Shown: in pieces, positions 29,515 to 37,347 of the stretch
Numbering within the stretch: the first letter of the stretch is position 1
Layout: every line of letters begins with the position of its first letter
NCBI RefSeq assembly: GCF_900115075.1
Contig: NZ_FOVG01000004.1
Coordinates: forward strand, 186,001-250,000
From: Candidatus Pantoea varia
GTDB lineage: Bacteria > Pseudomonadota > Gammaproteobacteria > Enterobacterales > Enterobacteriaceae
Reading direction: 5' to 3'
DNA length: 64,000 nucleotides
Notes under the pieces: generated by a model
Seen by the model: the letters and a program-made list of their open reading frames with translations, nothing else
Told to the model about the DNA's origin: nothing
Database searches by the model: none
Position numbers and translations under genes: made by a program

Positions 29515-30069
29515 ATGTTAACACTGACGTTTTTAGTAAAAACGCTGATCGATCTCTACGTCATGGTGCTGTTGTTACGCATCTGGATGCAGTGGTCCCG
29601 CTGCGATTTTTACAATCCAGTGGCACAGTTTGTCGTTAAAGTTACCCAGCCTGTGGTTAAGCCGTTACGCCGCATACTGCCGGCTCTGGGGCCGATTGAT
29701 ACCGCCTCGCTGCTGCTGGCCTTTGTGCTGACCACGTTGAAATACCCGATTTTACTGCTGATTCAGGTAGGTGTGTTCTCGGTCGATCCGACTAATCTGC
29801 TGGTCGGCCTGCTGTCTCTGGTCAAATCCGCCGGCTACCTGGTCTTCTGGGTCATCATCGTACGCTCTCTGATGAGCTGGATCAGCCAGGGCCGTGGCCC
29901 GGTCGACTATCTGCTGGTTCAGTTGACCGAACCGATGATGGCACCGATTCGCCGTATTCTGCCTGCGATGGGCGGCATCGATTTCTCAGCGATGATCGTC
30001 ATCCTGGTGCTGTATGCCCTGAACTTTCTCGGCATGGACCTGTTCCCGGGTCTCTGGTATCTGCTGTAA
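29515..30069 (+). CDS. yggT: YggT family inner-membrane protein
   Basis: The protein has 184 residues made of two tandem YGGT domains (about 1-80 and 95-184), each with a hydrophobic segment and the motif VAQFVVKVTQPVVKPLRRILP or its second copy VQLTEPMMAPIRRILPAMGG. Family function is unclear; osmotic-stress and cell-division links are reported for relatives. It begins 12 bp after yggS. yggU, which follows in E. coli, is absent, and rdgB starts 21 bp after the stop. Confidence 0.94.
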   Translation: MLTLTFLVKTLIDLYVMVLLLRIWMQWSRCDFYNPVAQFVVKVTQPVVKPLRRILPALGPIDTASLLLAFVLTTLKYPILLLIQVGVFSVDPTNLLVGLLSLVKSAGYLVFWVIIVRSLMSWISQGRGPVDYLLVQLTEPMMAPIRRILPAMGGIDFSAMIVILVLYALNFLGMDLFPGLWYLL

Positions 30070-30090
30070 ATGAATCAAACTGGAACTGTT

Positions 30091-30684
30091 ATGCAAAAAG
30101 TTGTCCTCGCAACCGGCAATCCCGGCAAAGTGCGTGAGCTGGCGGAGTTACTCTCCGCCTTTGGTCTGGATATCGTCGCACAGACCGACCTTGGGGTTGA
30201 ATCGGCGGAAGAGACCGGCCTGACCTTTATTGAGAACGCGATTCTCAAGGCGCGTCACGCGGCACAGATCACCGGATTACCGGCCATTGCCGATGATTCT
30301 GGCCTGGCCGTGGATGCGCTGGGCGGCGCGCCTGGCATCTACTCGGCGCGTTACGCCGGTGAAGAGGCCAGCGATCAGCAGAACCTGGAGAAGCTGCTGC
30401 TGGCGCTGGAAAACGTGCCTGACGGTCAGCGCCAGGCGCAGTTCCACTGCGTGCTGGTCTATCTGCGTCATGCGGAAGACCCGACCCCGCTGGTGTTCCA
30501 TGGCAGCTGGCAGGGTGAGATCACCCGCTCAGCCGTTGGCACCGGTGGCTTTGGTTACGACCCGATTTTCTTTGTCCCGGCGCTGGGTAAAACCGCGGCC
30601 GAGCTGAGCAAAGCGGAAAAAGGTGCAGTTTCTCACCGGGGTAAAGCATTGACGCTGTTGCTGGAAGCGATGCGCAATGCCTAA
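30091..30684 (+). CDS. rdgB: dITP/XTP pyrophosphatase
   Basis: It hydrolyses non-canonical purine nucleoside triphosphates (dITP, XTP) to monophosphates, keeping them out of DNA. ATG 30091 gives 197 residues beginning [17 protein letters not shown], as in E. coli. An ATG seven codons earlier is less likely. Conserved are [10 protein letters not shown] near residue 7, [20 protein letters not shown] near 68, and the base-recognition [14 protein letters not shown] near 148. It overlaps hemW by 8 bp. Confidence 0.97.
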   Translation: MQKVVLATGNPGKVRELAELLSAFGLDIVAQTDLGVESAEETGLTFIENAILKARHAAQITGLPAIADDSGLAVDALGGAPGIYSARYAGEEASDQQNLEKLLLALENVPDGQRQAQFHCVLVYLRHAEDPTPLVFHGSWQGEITRSAVGTGGFGYDPIFFVPALGKTAAELSKAEKGAVSHRGKALTLLLEAMRNA

Positions 30685-31816
30685 TCTGCCGCCGTTAAGT
30701 CTCTATATCCATATTCCGTGGTGCGTACAAAAGTGTCCCTACTGTGATTTTAACTCCCACGCGCTGAAAGATGAGGTGCCGCACGTTGAATACGTACAGC
30801 ACCTGCTGCGCGATCTGGAGATCGACTTGCCGCTGATCGGTGAACGGGAAGTGCGCACGATCTTCATTGGTGGCGGCACGCCCAGCCTGCTGAGCAGCAG
30901 CGCGATGCAGATGCTGATGGATGGTGTGCGGGAGCGTCTGACGCTCTCCCCTGATGCGGAAGTGACTATGGAAGCCAATCCGGGCACCGTGGAAGCGGAC
31001 CGGTTCAGTGCCTATCAGCGAGCAGGTATCAACCGTATTTCGATTGGCGTACAGAGTTTCAGTCCGCAAAAGCTGCAACGTCTTGGCCGCATTCATGGCC
31101 CGGAAGAGGCCGTTCGCGCCGCTGAACTGGCGGAGTCACTGTCACTGCGCAGCTTTAACCTCGACCTGATGCATGGCTTGCCCGATCAGTCGCTGGAAGA
31201 GGCGCTCGATGATTTACGTCAGGCGATTGCGCTGAATCCGCCGCATCTCTCCTGGTATCAGCTCACCATCGAACCCAATACCCTGTTTGGCTCACGCCCG
31301 CCGGTGCTGCCGGATGATGATGCGCTATGGGATATTTTCGAACAGGGCGATCAGCTGCTTCAGGCGGCTGGTTATCAGCAGTATGAGACCTCGGCCTATG
31401 CGAAGCCGGGTTATCGCTGTGAACACAATCTCAACTACTGGCGCTTTGGCGACTATCTGGGAATCGGTTGTGGCGCGCACGGCAAGCTGACGCAGCCGGA
31501 TGGCCGCATTGTTCGCACCGTGAAAACCCGTCATCCTCGTGGATTCATGCAGGGTAACTACCGCGAAAAGCAGTATGAGGTTGCCGATAGCGACAAGCCG
31601 TTTGAATATTTCATGAACCGCTTTCGCCTGCTGGAAGCCGCGCCGCGCGACGAGTTCAGCCGCTACACCGGTTTGTCAGAGCAGGTGATCCGTCCGCAGA
31701 TGGATGCCGCGATTGCCGCTGGTTACGTGACTGAAACCGCGGAGCAGTGGCAGATTACGGAGAAAGGGAAGTTGTTCCTGAATTCGCTGCTGGAGCTGTT
31801 TTTAGCGGAAGAATAA
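30677..31816 (+). CDS. hemW: Heme chaperone HemW (radical SAM, HemN-like)
   Basis: It is a radical-SAM protein of 379 residues that binds and delivers heme; it lacks the coproporphyrinogen dehydrogenase activity of HemN. The iron-sulfur motif [10 protein letters not shown] (CxxxCxxC) is near residue 16. [10 protein letters not shown] near 65, MEANPGTVE near 97 and ISIGVQSFS near 115 follow. It lacks the N-terminal extension of HemN. It is last in the yggS operon, with a strong hairpin downstream. Confidence 0.95.
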   Translation: MPNLPPLSLYIHIPWCVQKCPYCDFNSHALKDEVPHVEYVQHLLRDLEIDLPLIGEREVRTIFIGGGTPSLLSSSAMQMLMDGVRERLTLSPDAEVTMEANPGTVEADRFSAYQRAGINRISIGVQSFSPQKLQRLGRIHGPEEAVRAAELAESLSLRSFNLDLMHGLPDQSLEEALDDLRQAIALNPPHLSWYQLTIEPNTLFGSRPPVLPDDDALWDIFEQGDQLLQAAGYQQYETSAYAKPGYRCEHNLNYWRFGDYLGIGCGAHGKLTQPDGRIVRTVKTRHPRGFMQGNYREKQYEVADSDKPFEYFMNRFRLLEAAPRDEFSRYTGLSEQVIRPQMDAAIAAGYVTETAEQWQITEKGKLFLNSLLELFLAEE

Positions 31817-31833
31817 GCGTGGAAGGGTAAAAA

Positions 31834-31862
31834 AGCGCCTCAGCCCGGCAGACTGAGGCGTT
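31834..31862. terminator. Terminator between hemW and yggN
   Basis: The eight-bp stem CGCCTCAG/CTGAGGCG with a 9-nt loop ends in a six-T run on the minus strand, three bases after the yggN stop. The plus-strand tail (TTAAACTATTTTTT) could also serve hemW. Confidence 0.88.
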
Positions 31863-31865
31863 AAA

Positions 31866-32582
31866 CTATTTTTTCAGTGCGCCAGTAAGCTGTTTACGCT
31901 GATCTTCCAGCGAAATAACGCGATTACACACCTCGTGACCGAAGTTCTGGAAATCCTGCTCCTGCTTGCTCCACTCAGCCTGAATCGACTGCTGCAGACC
32001 GCCCAGATTCCCCATAATCGCCTGCAGCGGATTACTGCCGCCGCTGCCCTGCTTACTGCCCATCTCATTCAGGCTATCCTGCATCACGCCGCCCAGCGTC
32101 GACTGAACCAGTCTTTCGCCTTCGGCGCGCACCTGATCAATCGCCTGATGGTGGAATGTCAGCCCATCTTCACGGTGTTCAATGATGCGGTTCATCTGCT
32201 GTTTTAGCTGGCCATTCAGCGTGGTCAGGCGATTACGCACGTTGCTGTCGGTGCCCAGTTTCTCAACGATGACCTGATCCAGTGCCGCACGCCCTTTTTC
32301 CAGACGTGATGTCGCCCCGCTGTCGATCCACGGCAGATCGCGACGCAGCGCGTTCTGATAATCGATCGCTTTCTGGCGTCCGGCCGTATCGAGCGTGACC
32401 TTCTGTCCATTGAACTGCACGTCGCCCTGCGGCGAGATTTCCATATTGCCGTTAGCACCGACCACCTGCACACTCTGCGGCCTGATGACCACATCGTCCT
32501 GCGGCTTAACGCTGCATTCATAGGCTGCCTGAGCCTGAGTTGCTGCCACCAGCAGCACAGCAAGAAGCGCTTTACGCATCAT
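31866..32582 (-). CDS. yggN: DUF2884 family periplasmic protein YggN
   Basis: This 238-residue protein has a signal peptide (MMRKALLAVLLVAATQAQA). The mature part is rich in glutamine and charged helices. E. coli YggN aligns over its whole length (start AYECSVKPQDDVVIRPQSVQV). The function is unknown. Two adjacent ATG codons leave a one-residue doubt in the start. It is transcribed toward hemW and ends at the shared terminator. Confidence 0.92.
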   Translation of the reverse strand: MMRKALLAVLLVAATQAQAAYECSVKPQDDVVIRPQSVQVVGANGNMEISPQGDVQFNGQKVTLDTAGRQKAIDYQNALRRDLPWIDSGATSRLEKGRAALDQVIVEKLGTDSNVRNRLTTLNGQLKQQMNRIIEHREDGLTFHHQAIDQVRAEGERLVQSTLGGVMQDSLNEMGSKQGSGGSNPLQAIMGNLGGLQQSIQAEWSKQEQDFQNFGHEVCNRVISLEDQRKQLTGALKK

Positions 32583-32647
32583 ATCTACTCCCTAAGATCG
32601 GATCTGAAACCCTCTGATCGGGCCTCAGCCCGATACGGTGTGACGAC

Positions 32648-32974
32648 TTAGTCCCACCAGACGTCAAAGAGTTCAGTCATCTGCACGTCCTGCAGTTTGC
32701 GGTCTTCCAGCCATTTGCGGACCAGCGCACGATGCTCATCGGTGCATTTGCCGGTTTTCTGCAGGCAAACCAGACCTTCCCACACCAGGTAACCGCTGCC
32801 ATCAAAGGCCAGGCCGTTAGGATCGATCGCTTCATTGATGAACTGGTTCAGCGTCTCATCAATTTCGCTTTCGCTGGTGCCTTCCGGGAAGCGCCAGGCA
32901 ACCGAGAAGCCCAGTTCCTGGAACTCGTCGATGTGCAGTTTTTTACGTAAACGGCGGCTGCGTTGTGTGGCCAT
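32648..32974 (-). CDS. yggL: YggL family 50S ribosome-associated protein
   Basis: The protein has 108 residues (DUF469), starting [21 protein letters not shown]. coli YggL is reported on the 50S subunit. Features are the very basic first 12 residues and an acidic middle (EGTSESEIDETLNQFI). Its start overlaps the trmB stop by one base, so the pair is coupled. No other function can be read. Confidence 0.94.
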   Translation of the reverse strand: MATQRSRRLRKKLHIDEFQELGFSVAWRFPEGTSESEIDETLNQFINEAIDPNGLAFDGSGYLVWEGLVCLQKTGKCTDEHRALVRKWLEDRKLQDVQMTELFDVWWD

Positions 32975-33693
32975 TATTTCACCCTCTCAAACATTAAATC
33001 CCATACGCCGTGGCCTAAACGCTGCCCGCGCTGCTCAAACTTGGTCAGTGGACGCGTCTCAGGACGCGGCACGTAATTCTGTTGTTCTGACTGGTTGCGG
33101 TAGCCATCGATGCTGTTCATCACTTCAAGCATATGTTCCGCGTAGGCTTCCCAGTCGGTCGCCATGTGGAAAACGCCGCCCAGTTTCAGTTTACGCATCA
33201 CCAGCTCGGCGAAGGGAACCTGAACGATACGGCGTTTATTGTGACGTGCTTTATGCCACGGATCGGGGAAGAAAAGCTGAACCATGCGCAGTGAGTTATC
33301 CGGAATCATCTTCTCCAGCACTTCCACCGCATCGTGACACATCACCCGCAGGTTTTGCAGATCGGCTTCTTTAGCGGCGGCGAGACAGGCACCCACGCCC
33401 GGCGCATGCACTTCAATACCCAGGAAGTTCTGATGCGGCGTGTTCTGCGCCATGGTGACCAGCGATGCGCCCATACCAAAGCCAATCTCTAGCGTCACCG
33501 GGGCTTCACGGCCAAACAGCTCGGGCAGATCGACAGGCGTCGGCTGATATTCCACCCCCATGACCGGCCACAGAGTATCCAGCGCCTGCTGCTGGCCTTT
33601 GGTTAAGCGACCCTGGCGGCGCACAAAGCTGCGGATCCGGCGCAATGGCCGCCCGTTCTCATCAAATTCTGGGGTGATGACGTCATTAATCAT
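32974..33693 (-). CDS. trmB: tRNA (guanine-N7)-methyltransferase
   Basis: TrmB methylates N7 of G46 in tRNA using SAM. The 239 residues match E. coli. The SAM loop is [19 protein letters not shown] near residue 67. The catalytic region near 144 reads [19 protein letters not shown]-terminal FERVK is as in homologs. It is divergent from mutY with 157 bp between starts and coupled with yggL. Confidence 0.97.
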   Translation of the reverse strand: MINDVITPEFDENGRPLRRIRSFVRRQGRLTKGQQQALDTLWPVMGVEYQPTPVDLPELFGREAPVTLEIGFGMGASLVTMAQNTPHQNFLGIEVHAPGVGACLAAAKEADLQNLRVMCHDAVEVLEKMIPDNSLRMVQLFFPDPWHKARHNKRRIVQVPFAELVMRKLKLGGVFHMATDWEAYAEHMLEVMNSIDGYRNQSEQQNYVPRPETRPLTKFEQRGQRLGHGVWDLMFERVK

Positions 33694-33850
33694 GTAAAAG
33701 CCTGCTGGTTAGCCTGTTCCGGGAAACGGGCATTATGCAAAGTTCATAAGCAGAAGCAAGCCTTTGCAATCTTCCGGTTTACACCCAGGTGCGCATGTGC
33801 TGGAATTCCTGCCTGAGTGTAGAGTAAACACGGAAAATTTCCTTCTTATG

Positions 33851-34933
33851 ATGCAAGCGCCGCAGTTCGCGCAACAGGTGCTGGACTGGTATCAGCGCTT
33901 TGGTCGCAAAACCCTGCCGTGGCAGCTGGAGAAAACGCCTTATAAGGTGTGGCTCTCCGAAGTGATGCTACAGCAAACCCAGGTTGCCACGGTAATTCCC
34001 TATTTTGAACGCTTTATGGCGCGCTTCCCCACGGTCACCGATCTGGCTGCGGCTCCGCTGGATGAAGTGCTGCATCTCTGGACCGGTCTCGGCTATTACG
34101 CCCGTGCGCGTAATCTGCATAAAGCCGCAAAGCAGATTGTCGAGGTGCATCAGGGCGAGTTCCCGCGTAATTTCGATGATGTCTCTGCCCTGCCCGGCGT
34201 CGGCCGCTCAACGGCGGGCGCGATTCTGTCGCTGTCGCTGGGTCAGCATTTCCCGATTCTGGATGGCAACGTCAAGCGCGTGCTGGCCCGTTGCTATGCC
34301 GTCAGCGGCTGGCCGGGTAAAAAAGAGGTCGAAAAGCGGCTCTGGCAGATCAGCGAAGAGGTCACGCCCGCCGAGGGCGTCAGTCAGTTTAATCAGGCGA
34401 TGATGGATCTGGGGGCTATCGTCTGTACCCGATCGAAGCCGAAGTGCGAAATCTGCCCGCTGAACAGCGGTTGTGAGGCCTATGCCAGCAGCAGCTGGGC
34501 GAGCTATCCCGGTAAGAAGCCTAAGCAGGTGCTGCCAGAGCGCAGCGGCTGGTTCCTGATGATGCAGGATGGCGATGATGTCTGGCTGGAGCAGCGCCCG
34601 CCTGTGGGCCTGTGGGGCGGTCTGTTCTGCTTCCCGCAGTTCACTACCGAAGCGGCGCTGACCGACTGGCTGACGGCGCGCGGCATCCATGCAAAACCGC
34701 AGCAGCTCACCGCGTTTCGTCACACCTTCAGCCATTTCCATCTTGATATCGTACCCATGTGGCTGGCATGGCCTCTTGCCGGGGCGGCGATGGATGAAGC
34801 AGGCGGTCTCTGGTATAACTTAGCGCTGCCACCATCTGTGGGATTAGCCGCACCCGTTGAGCGCCTGTTACACGAGCTGCGCCATCCCCGACAACTGGCT
34901 TTGAACAGTTGTGAGATTAATGAGGAAGAATAA
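33851..34933 (+). CDS. mutY: Adenine DNA glycosylase MutY
   Basis: It removes adenine mispaired with 8-oxoguanine or G. It has a helix-hairpin-helix glycosylase domain with an iron-sulfur cluster and a C-terminal NUDIX-like domain that reads 8-oxoG. ATG 33851 gives 360 residues (E. coli 350); ATG 33848 just before it is equally possible. Catalytic Glu lies in [13 protein letters not shown] near 37. The HhH is [13 protein letters not shown], with Asp in [13 protein letters not shown]. The cluster cysteines are C-x6-C-x2-C-x5-C in [17 protein letters not shown] near 192. It overlaps yggX by one base. Confidence 0.96.
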   Translation: MQAPQFAQQVLDWYQRFGRKTLPWQLEKTPYKVWLSEVMLQQTQVATVIPYFERFMARFPTVTDLAAAPLDEVLHLWTGLGYYARARNLHKAAKQIVEVHQGEFPRNFDDVSALPGVGRSTAGAILSLSLGQHFPILDGNVKRVLARCYAVSGWPGKKEVEKRLWQISEEVTPAEGVSQFNQAMMDLGAIVCTRSKPKCEICPLNSGCEAYASSSWASYPGKKPKQVLPERSGWFLMMQDGDDVWLEQRPPVGLWGGLFCFPQFTTEAALTDWLTARGIHAKPQQLTAFRHTFSHFHLDIVPMWLAWPLAGAAMDEAGGLWYNLALPPSVGLAAPVERLLHELRHPRQLALNSCEINEEE

Positions 34934-35205
34934 TGAGCCGCACCATTTTTTGTACTTTTTTACAGCGCGACGCCGAAGGGCAGGATTTTCAGCTCTATCC
35001 GGGCGATCTGGGTAAGCGCATTTACAACGATATTTCTAAAGAAGCCTGGCAGAAGTGGATGGCGAAACAGACCATGTTGATCAACGAGAAGAAGCTCAAC
35101 ATGATGAATCCCGACGATCGTAAAGTGCTGGAGAAGGAGATGATCAATTTCCTGTTCGAAGGTAAAGACGTTCATATCGAAGGCTATACACCGCCAGAAG
35201 CGTAA
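34933..35205 (+). CDS. yggX: Probable Fe(2+)-trafficking protein YggX
   Basis: YggX is a 90-residue soluble protein that protects iron-sulfur clusters from oxidative damage in enterobacteria. It begins [20 protein letters not shown] with the single conserved cysteine at position 7. The segment [20 protein letters not shown] is typical. The start overlaps the mutY stop by one base, linking it to the iron-sulfur enzyme MutY. A small GC hairpin lies between it and mltC. Confidence 0.96.
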   Translation: MSRTIFCTFLQRDAEGQDFQLYPGDLGKRIYNDISKEAWQKWMAKQTMLINEKKLNMMNPDDRKVLEKEMINFLFEGKDVHIEGYTPPEA

Positions 35206-35259
35206 ACATTCCGGGCCTCATCGCTGAGGCCGGTTATCCAGGTCAGGCTTGCATTCCCA

Positions 35260-36339
35260 ATGAATAAAAAATTAATCGCCCTGCTGGTGATAGCACCACT
35301 TCTGGTTTCCTGCTCCGGGTCAAAGAAGCAGCAGACCCACGAGGAGTGGGTAAAAGATACCAACGCCTTTGATATTCTGATGGGGCAGTTTGCTCATAAT
35401 ATTGAGAATATCTGGGGTATCAATGAGGTCCTGATCGCCGGACCTAAAGATTACGTCAAATATAGCGACAACTATTACACCCGCAGCCACATCAACTTTG
35501 AAAGCGGTAAGCTGACCATCGAGACGATTTCTGGCACCGATCCAATGGCCAGCCTGCGTCAGGCGATCGTGACCACGCTGTTGATTGGCGAAGATCCGGG
35601 CAATGTCGATCTCTATTCTGACGCCAACGATATTGAGATCAGTAAAGAGCCGCTGCTGTATGGACAGGTGCTGGATAACACCGGTCAGCCGATTCGCTGG
35701 CAGGGTCGTGCAGAAGCCTTTGCTGACTATCTGATTCAGAATAAATTGATGCGCCGCACCTCGGGCCTGCATGTGATTTACAGCATTTCGATTCCGATGG
35801 TGCCGAACCACCTGGATAAGCGTGCGCACAAATACCTGCCGATGGTGCGTAAAGCTGCCGAACAGTATGGTGTCGATGCCTCGCTGATTCTGGCGATTAT
35901 GCAGACCGAATCGAGCTTCAACCCCTACGCCGTGAGCCATTCTGATGCGCTGGGTCTGATGCAGGTGGTGCAGCATACCGCCGGTGTTGACGTATTCCGC
36001 ATGAAGGGTAAATGGGGCAAGCCGAGCCGCAGCTATCTGCTGGATCCGGAGAATAATATCGATGCCGGTACGGCTTATCTGTCGCTGTTACAGCGCAGCT
36101 ATCTGGGCGGCATTCAGGATCCGGTGTCACGCCGCTATGCGGTGATCACCGCCTATAACGGCGGCGCAGGCAGCGTGCTGCGCGTCTTCTCCAGTGATAA
36201 AGATCGCGCGTTCTCGATGATTAACGGTATGTCTCCCAGCAAGGTTTATTCGACCCTGGCGAACCAGCATCCGTCGGCGGAGTCGCGTCGTTATCTGTAT
36301 AAGGTGAGTACTGCGCAGAAGAGTTATCGGGGATTCTGA
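35260..36339 (+). CDS. mltC: Membrane-bound lytic murein transglycosylase C
   Basis: MltC is an outer-membrane lipoprotein that cleaves murein glycan strands. It has 359 residues, as in E. coli. The signal peptide carries the lipobox LLVSCSG (lipidated Cys at about 16). An N-terminal DUF3393 domain is followed by the SLT catalytic domain from about 190. The catalytic Glu is in [21 protein letters not shown], and [14 protein letters not shown] comes later. In E. coli nupG follows; here about 1 kb of repeats follows instead. Confidence 0.97.
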   Translation: MNKKLIALLVIAPLLVSCSGSKKQQTHEEWVKDTNAFDILMGQFAHNIENIWGINEVLIAGPKDYVKYSDNYYTRSHINFESGKLTIETISGTDPMASLRQAIVTTLLIGEDPGNVDLYSDANDIEISKEPLLYGQVLDNTGQPIRWQGRAEAFADYLIQNKLMRRTSGLHVIYSISIPMVPNHLDKRAHKYLPMVRKAAEQYGVDASLILAIMQTESSFNPYAVSHSDALGLMQVVQHTAGVDVFRMKGKWGKPSRSYLLDPENNIDAGTAYLSLLQRSYLGGIQDPVSRRYAVITAYNGGAGSVLRVFSSDKDRAFSMINGMSPSKVYSTLANQHPSAESRRYLYKVSTAQKSYRGF

Positions 36340-36366
36340 TGGCTCAGCGCTGAATCTGGGGTTGTT

Positions 36367-36427
36367 GTTCGCTGCGCGAACGGGGCTGGGTGCGGAGCTG
36401 AAGCCGGGATTTGTTCGCTGCGCGAAC
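36367..36427. repeat. Two short hairpin repeats after mltC
   Basis: GTTCGCTGCGCGAAC, a perfect 6-bp stem with a 3-base loop, occurs at 36367-36381 and again at 36413-36427. Both are followed by CGGG. The reverse complement of the same hairpin recurs in each unit of the tandem array at 37078-37304. This is a REP-like family lying between the convergent mltC and speC genes. Confidence 0.8.
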
Positions 36428-36510
36428 GGGCCGCTGAGGAGGTTTCGCCTAGCGGCAGGCTTACACTGAGCGGATTCCGCCCGCCAGGCGGTGGGGAGTT
36501 TCAGGTTCTC

Positions 36511-36708
36511 CGTGCAGGCGGACGCCCGCCCCTTAACAATCCCGGCGTCCGGCTGCCTGCGCGCCCCGCTTCGCGGAGTACCTTCGTCACGCCCTGCAGC
36601 CGACGGACCGTCCGGACTCGCCATCCCTGGCTCGTGCCGTCCTTTCGCCGACGTCCTGTCGGCTCTTCCTGGCCTCCGGTTGTTCCTCAGCGCTTCGGAC
36701 GCCTCTCC
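36511..36708 (-). repeat. Structured GC-rich element, copy A
   Basis: Read on the minus strand it holds hairpins in this order: GCCGAC-AGGAC-GTCGGC (36663-36647), GCCA-GGGA-TGGC (36631-36620), the string GTCCGGACGGTCCGT, then CCGC-GAA-GCGG (36576-36566). Copy B at 36830-37035 has the same hairpins in the same order on the plus strand. It is GC-rich and hairpin-dense, with no convincing gene. Boundaries are approximate. It may be a structured RNA or a mobile repeat; see findings. Confidence 0.6.
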
Positions 36709-36829
36709 CAACCCCCCGCCTGTAAATTTTTTATGTTTTTTTGGTGCTGCGTGATCTGCCGGATAAAGACAGCTCCGGAAACGTAAAGCGATGAAGTACT
36801 CAACACAAAAAGAAGAGATAACAGCAGGT

Positions 36830-37035
36830 GTTTAGGGAGGCCGTCAGAGCCGCAGAGCGGATGAGGGATTTCAGGACGAGTGACAGGGATGTCGCGAAGA
36901 GGCGGGTTCGCGCCAGGGATGGCGCGTCCCGGCGGTCCGTGAGAAATCCGGAAGAAGCGAAGGGACCGCGAAGCGGCGGTGAAGCAGGCCGGAGCCCGGG
37001 GTCAAGGGGGCGCGGCGACTGGCGCCCCCTTGTTG
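36830..37035 (+). repeat. Structured GC-rich element, copy B
   Basis: The outer stem GGATTTC (36866-36872) pairs with GAAATCC (36943-36949). It encloses GGAC/GTCC and two hairpins with GGGA tetraloops, GACA-GGGA-TGTC (36882-36893) and GCGCCA-GGGA-TGGCGC (36910-36925). Then come CCGC-GAA-GCGG (36966-36976) and an 11-bp stem CAAGGGGGCGC/GCGCCCCCTTG (37003-37032). It is related to copy A in inverted orientation. Between the copies is about 110 bp of AT-rich sequence. No gene is supported here. Confidence 0.6.
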
Positions 37036-37077
37036 GTCGCCTGCAGAGGCGGGTCTGAAACTGCCCGACTGCTCAGG

Positions 37078-37304
37078 CGAACGAAACCTTCTCATAGCCC
37101 GTTCGCGCAGCAAACACCAGGCCCATGTCAGCCCGCCACACGAACGAAACCCTCTCATAGCCCGTTCGCGCAGCAAACATCAGGCCCATGCCAGCCCGCC
37201 ACACGAACGAAACCCTCTCATAGCCCGTTCGCGCAGCGAACACCAGGTCCATGCCAGCCCGCCACGCGAACCAAACCTCTCATAGCCCATTCGCGCAGCG
37301 AACA
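37078..37304. repeat. 63-bp tandem repeat array, about 3.6 copies
   Basis: Units begin at 37078, 37141, 37204 and 37267, exactly 63 bp apart, each starting CGAACGAAACC or a close variant. Each contains CTCATAGCCC followed by the hairpin GTTCGCGCAGCRAAC. That hairpin is the reverse complement of the one near 36367. Copies 1 and 2 have a broken stem (CAAAC). Copy 3 is perfect, and copy 4 has one change. The last unit runs into the speC terminator. Confidence 0.92.
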
Positions 37305-37331
37305 AAAAGGCCTGGCGGGCCGCTACCCGCC
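37304..37331 (-). terminator. speC terminator
   Basis: The stem GGCGGG/CCCGCC with a 6-nt loop lies 16 nt past the speC stop. On the minus strand it is followed by AGGCCTTTTTG. It abuts the tandem array. Confidence 0.75.
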
Positions 37332-37347
37332 TCTGTCCCTGCTCAGA

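Noticed and set aside
30070..30090. rdgB start at 30070
   Set aside because: The extra seven residues are not in homologs; ATG 30091 begins the conserved [10 protein letters not shown].
36127..36711. 194-codon minus-strand ORF, arginine/glycine/serine-rich
   Set aside because: It runs through structured element A and antisense into the 3' end of mltC. The composition is that of GC-rich hairpin DNA, not of a protein family.
37078..37304. CRISPR array
   Set aside because: The 63-bp units are contiguous without unique spacers, and no cas gene is near.
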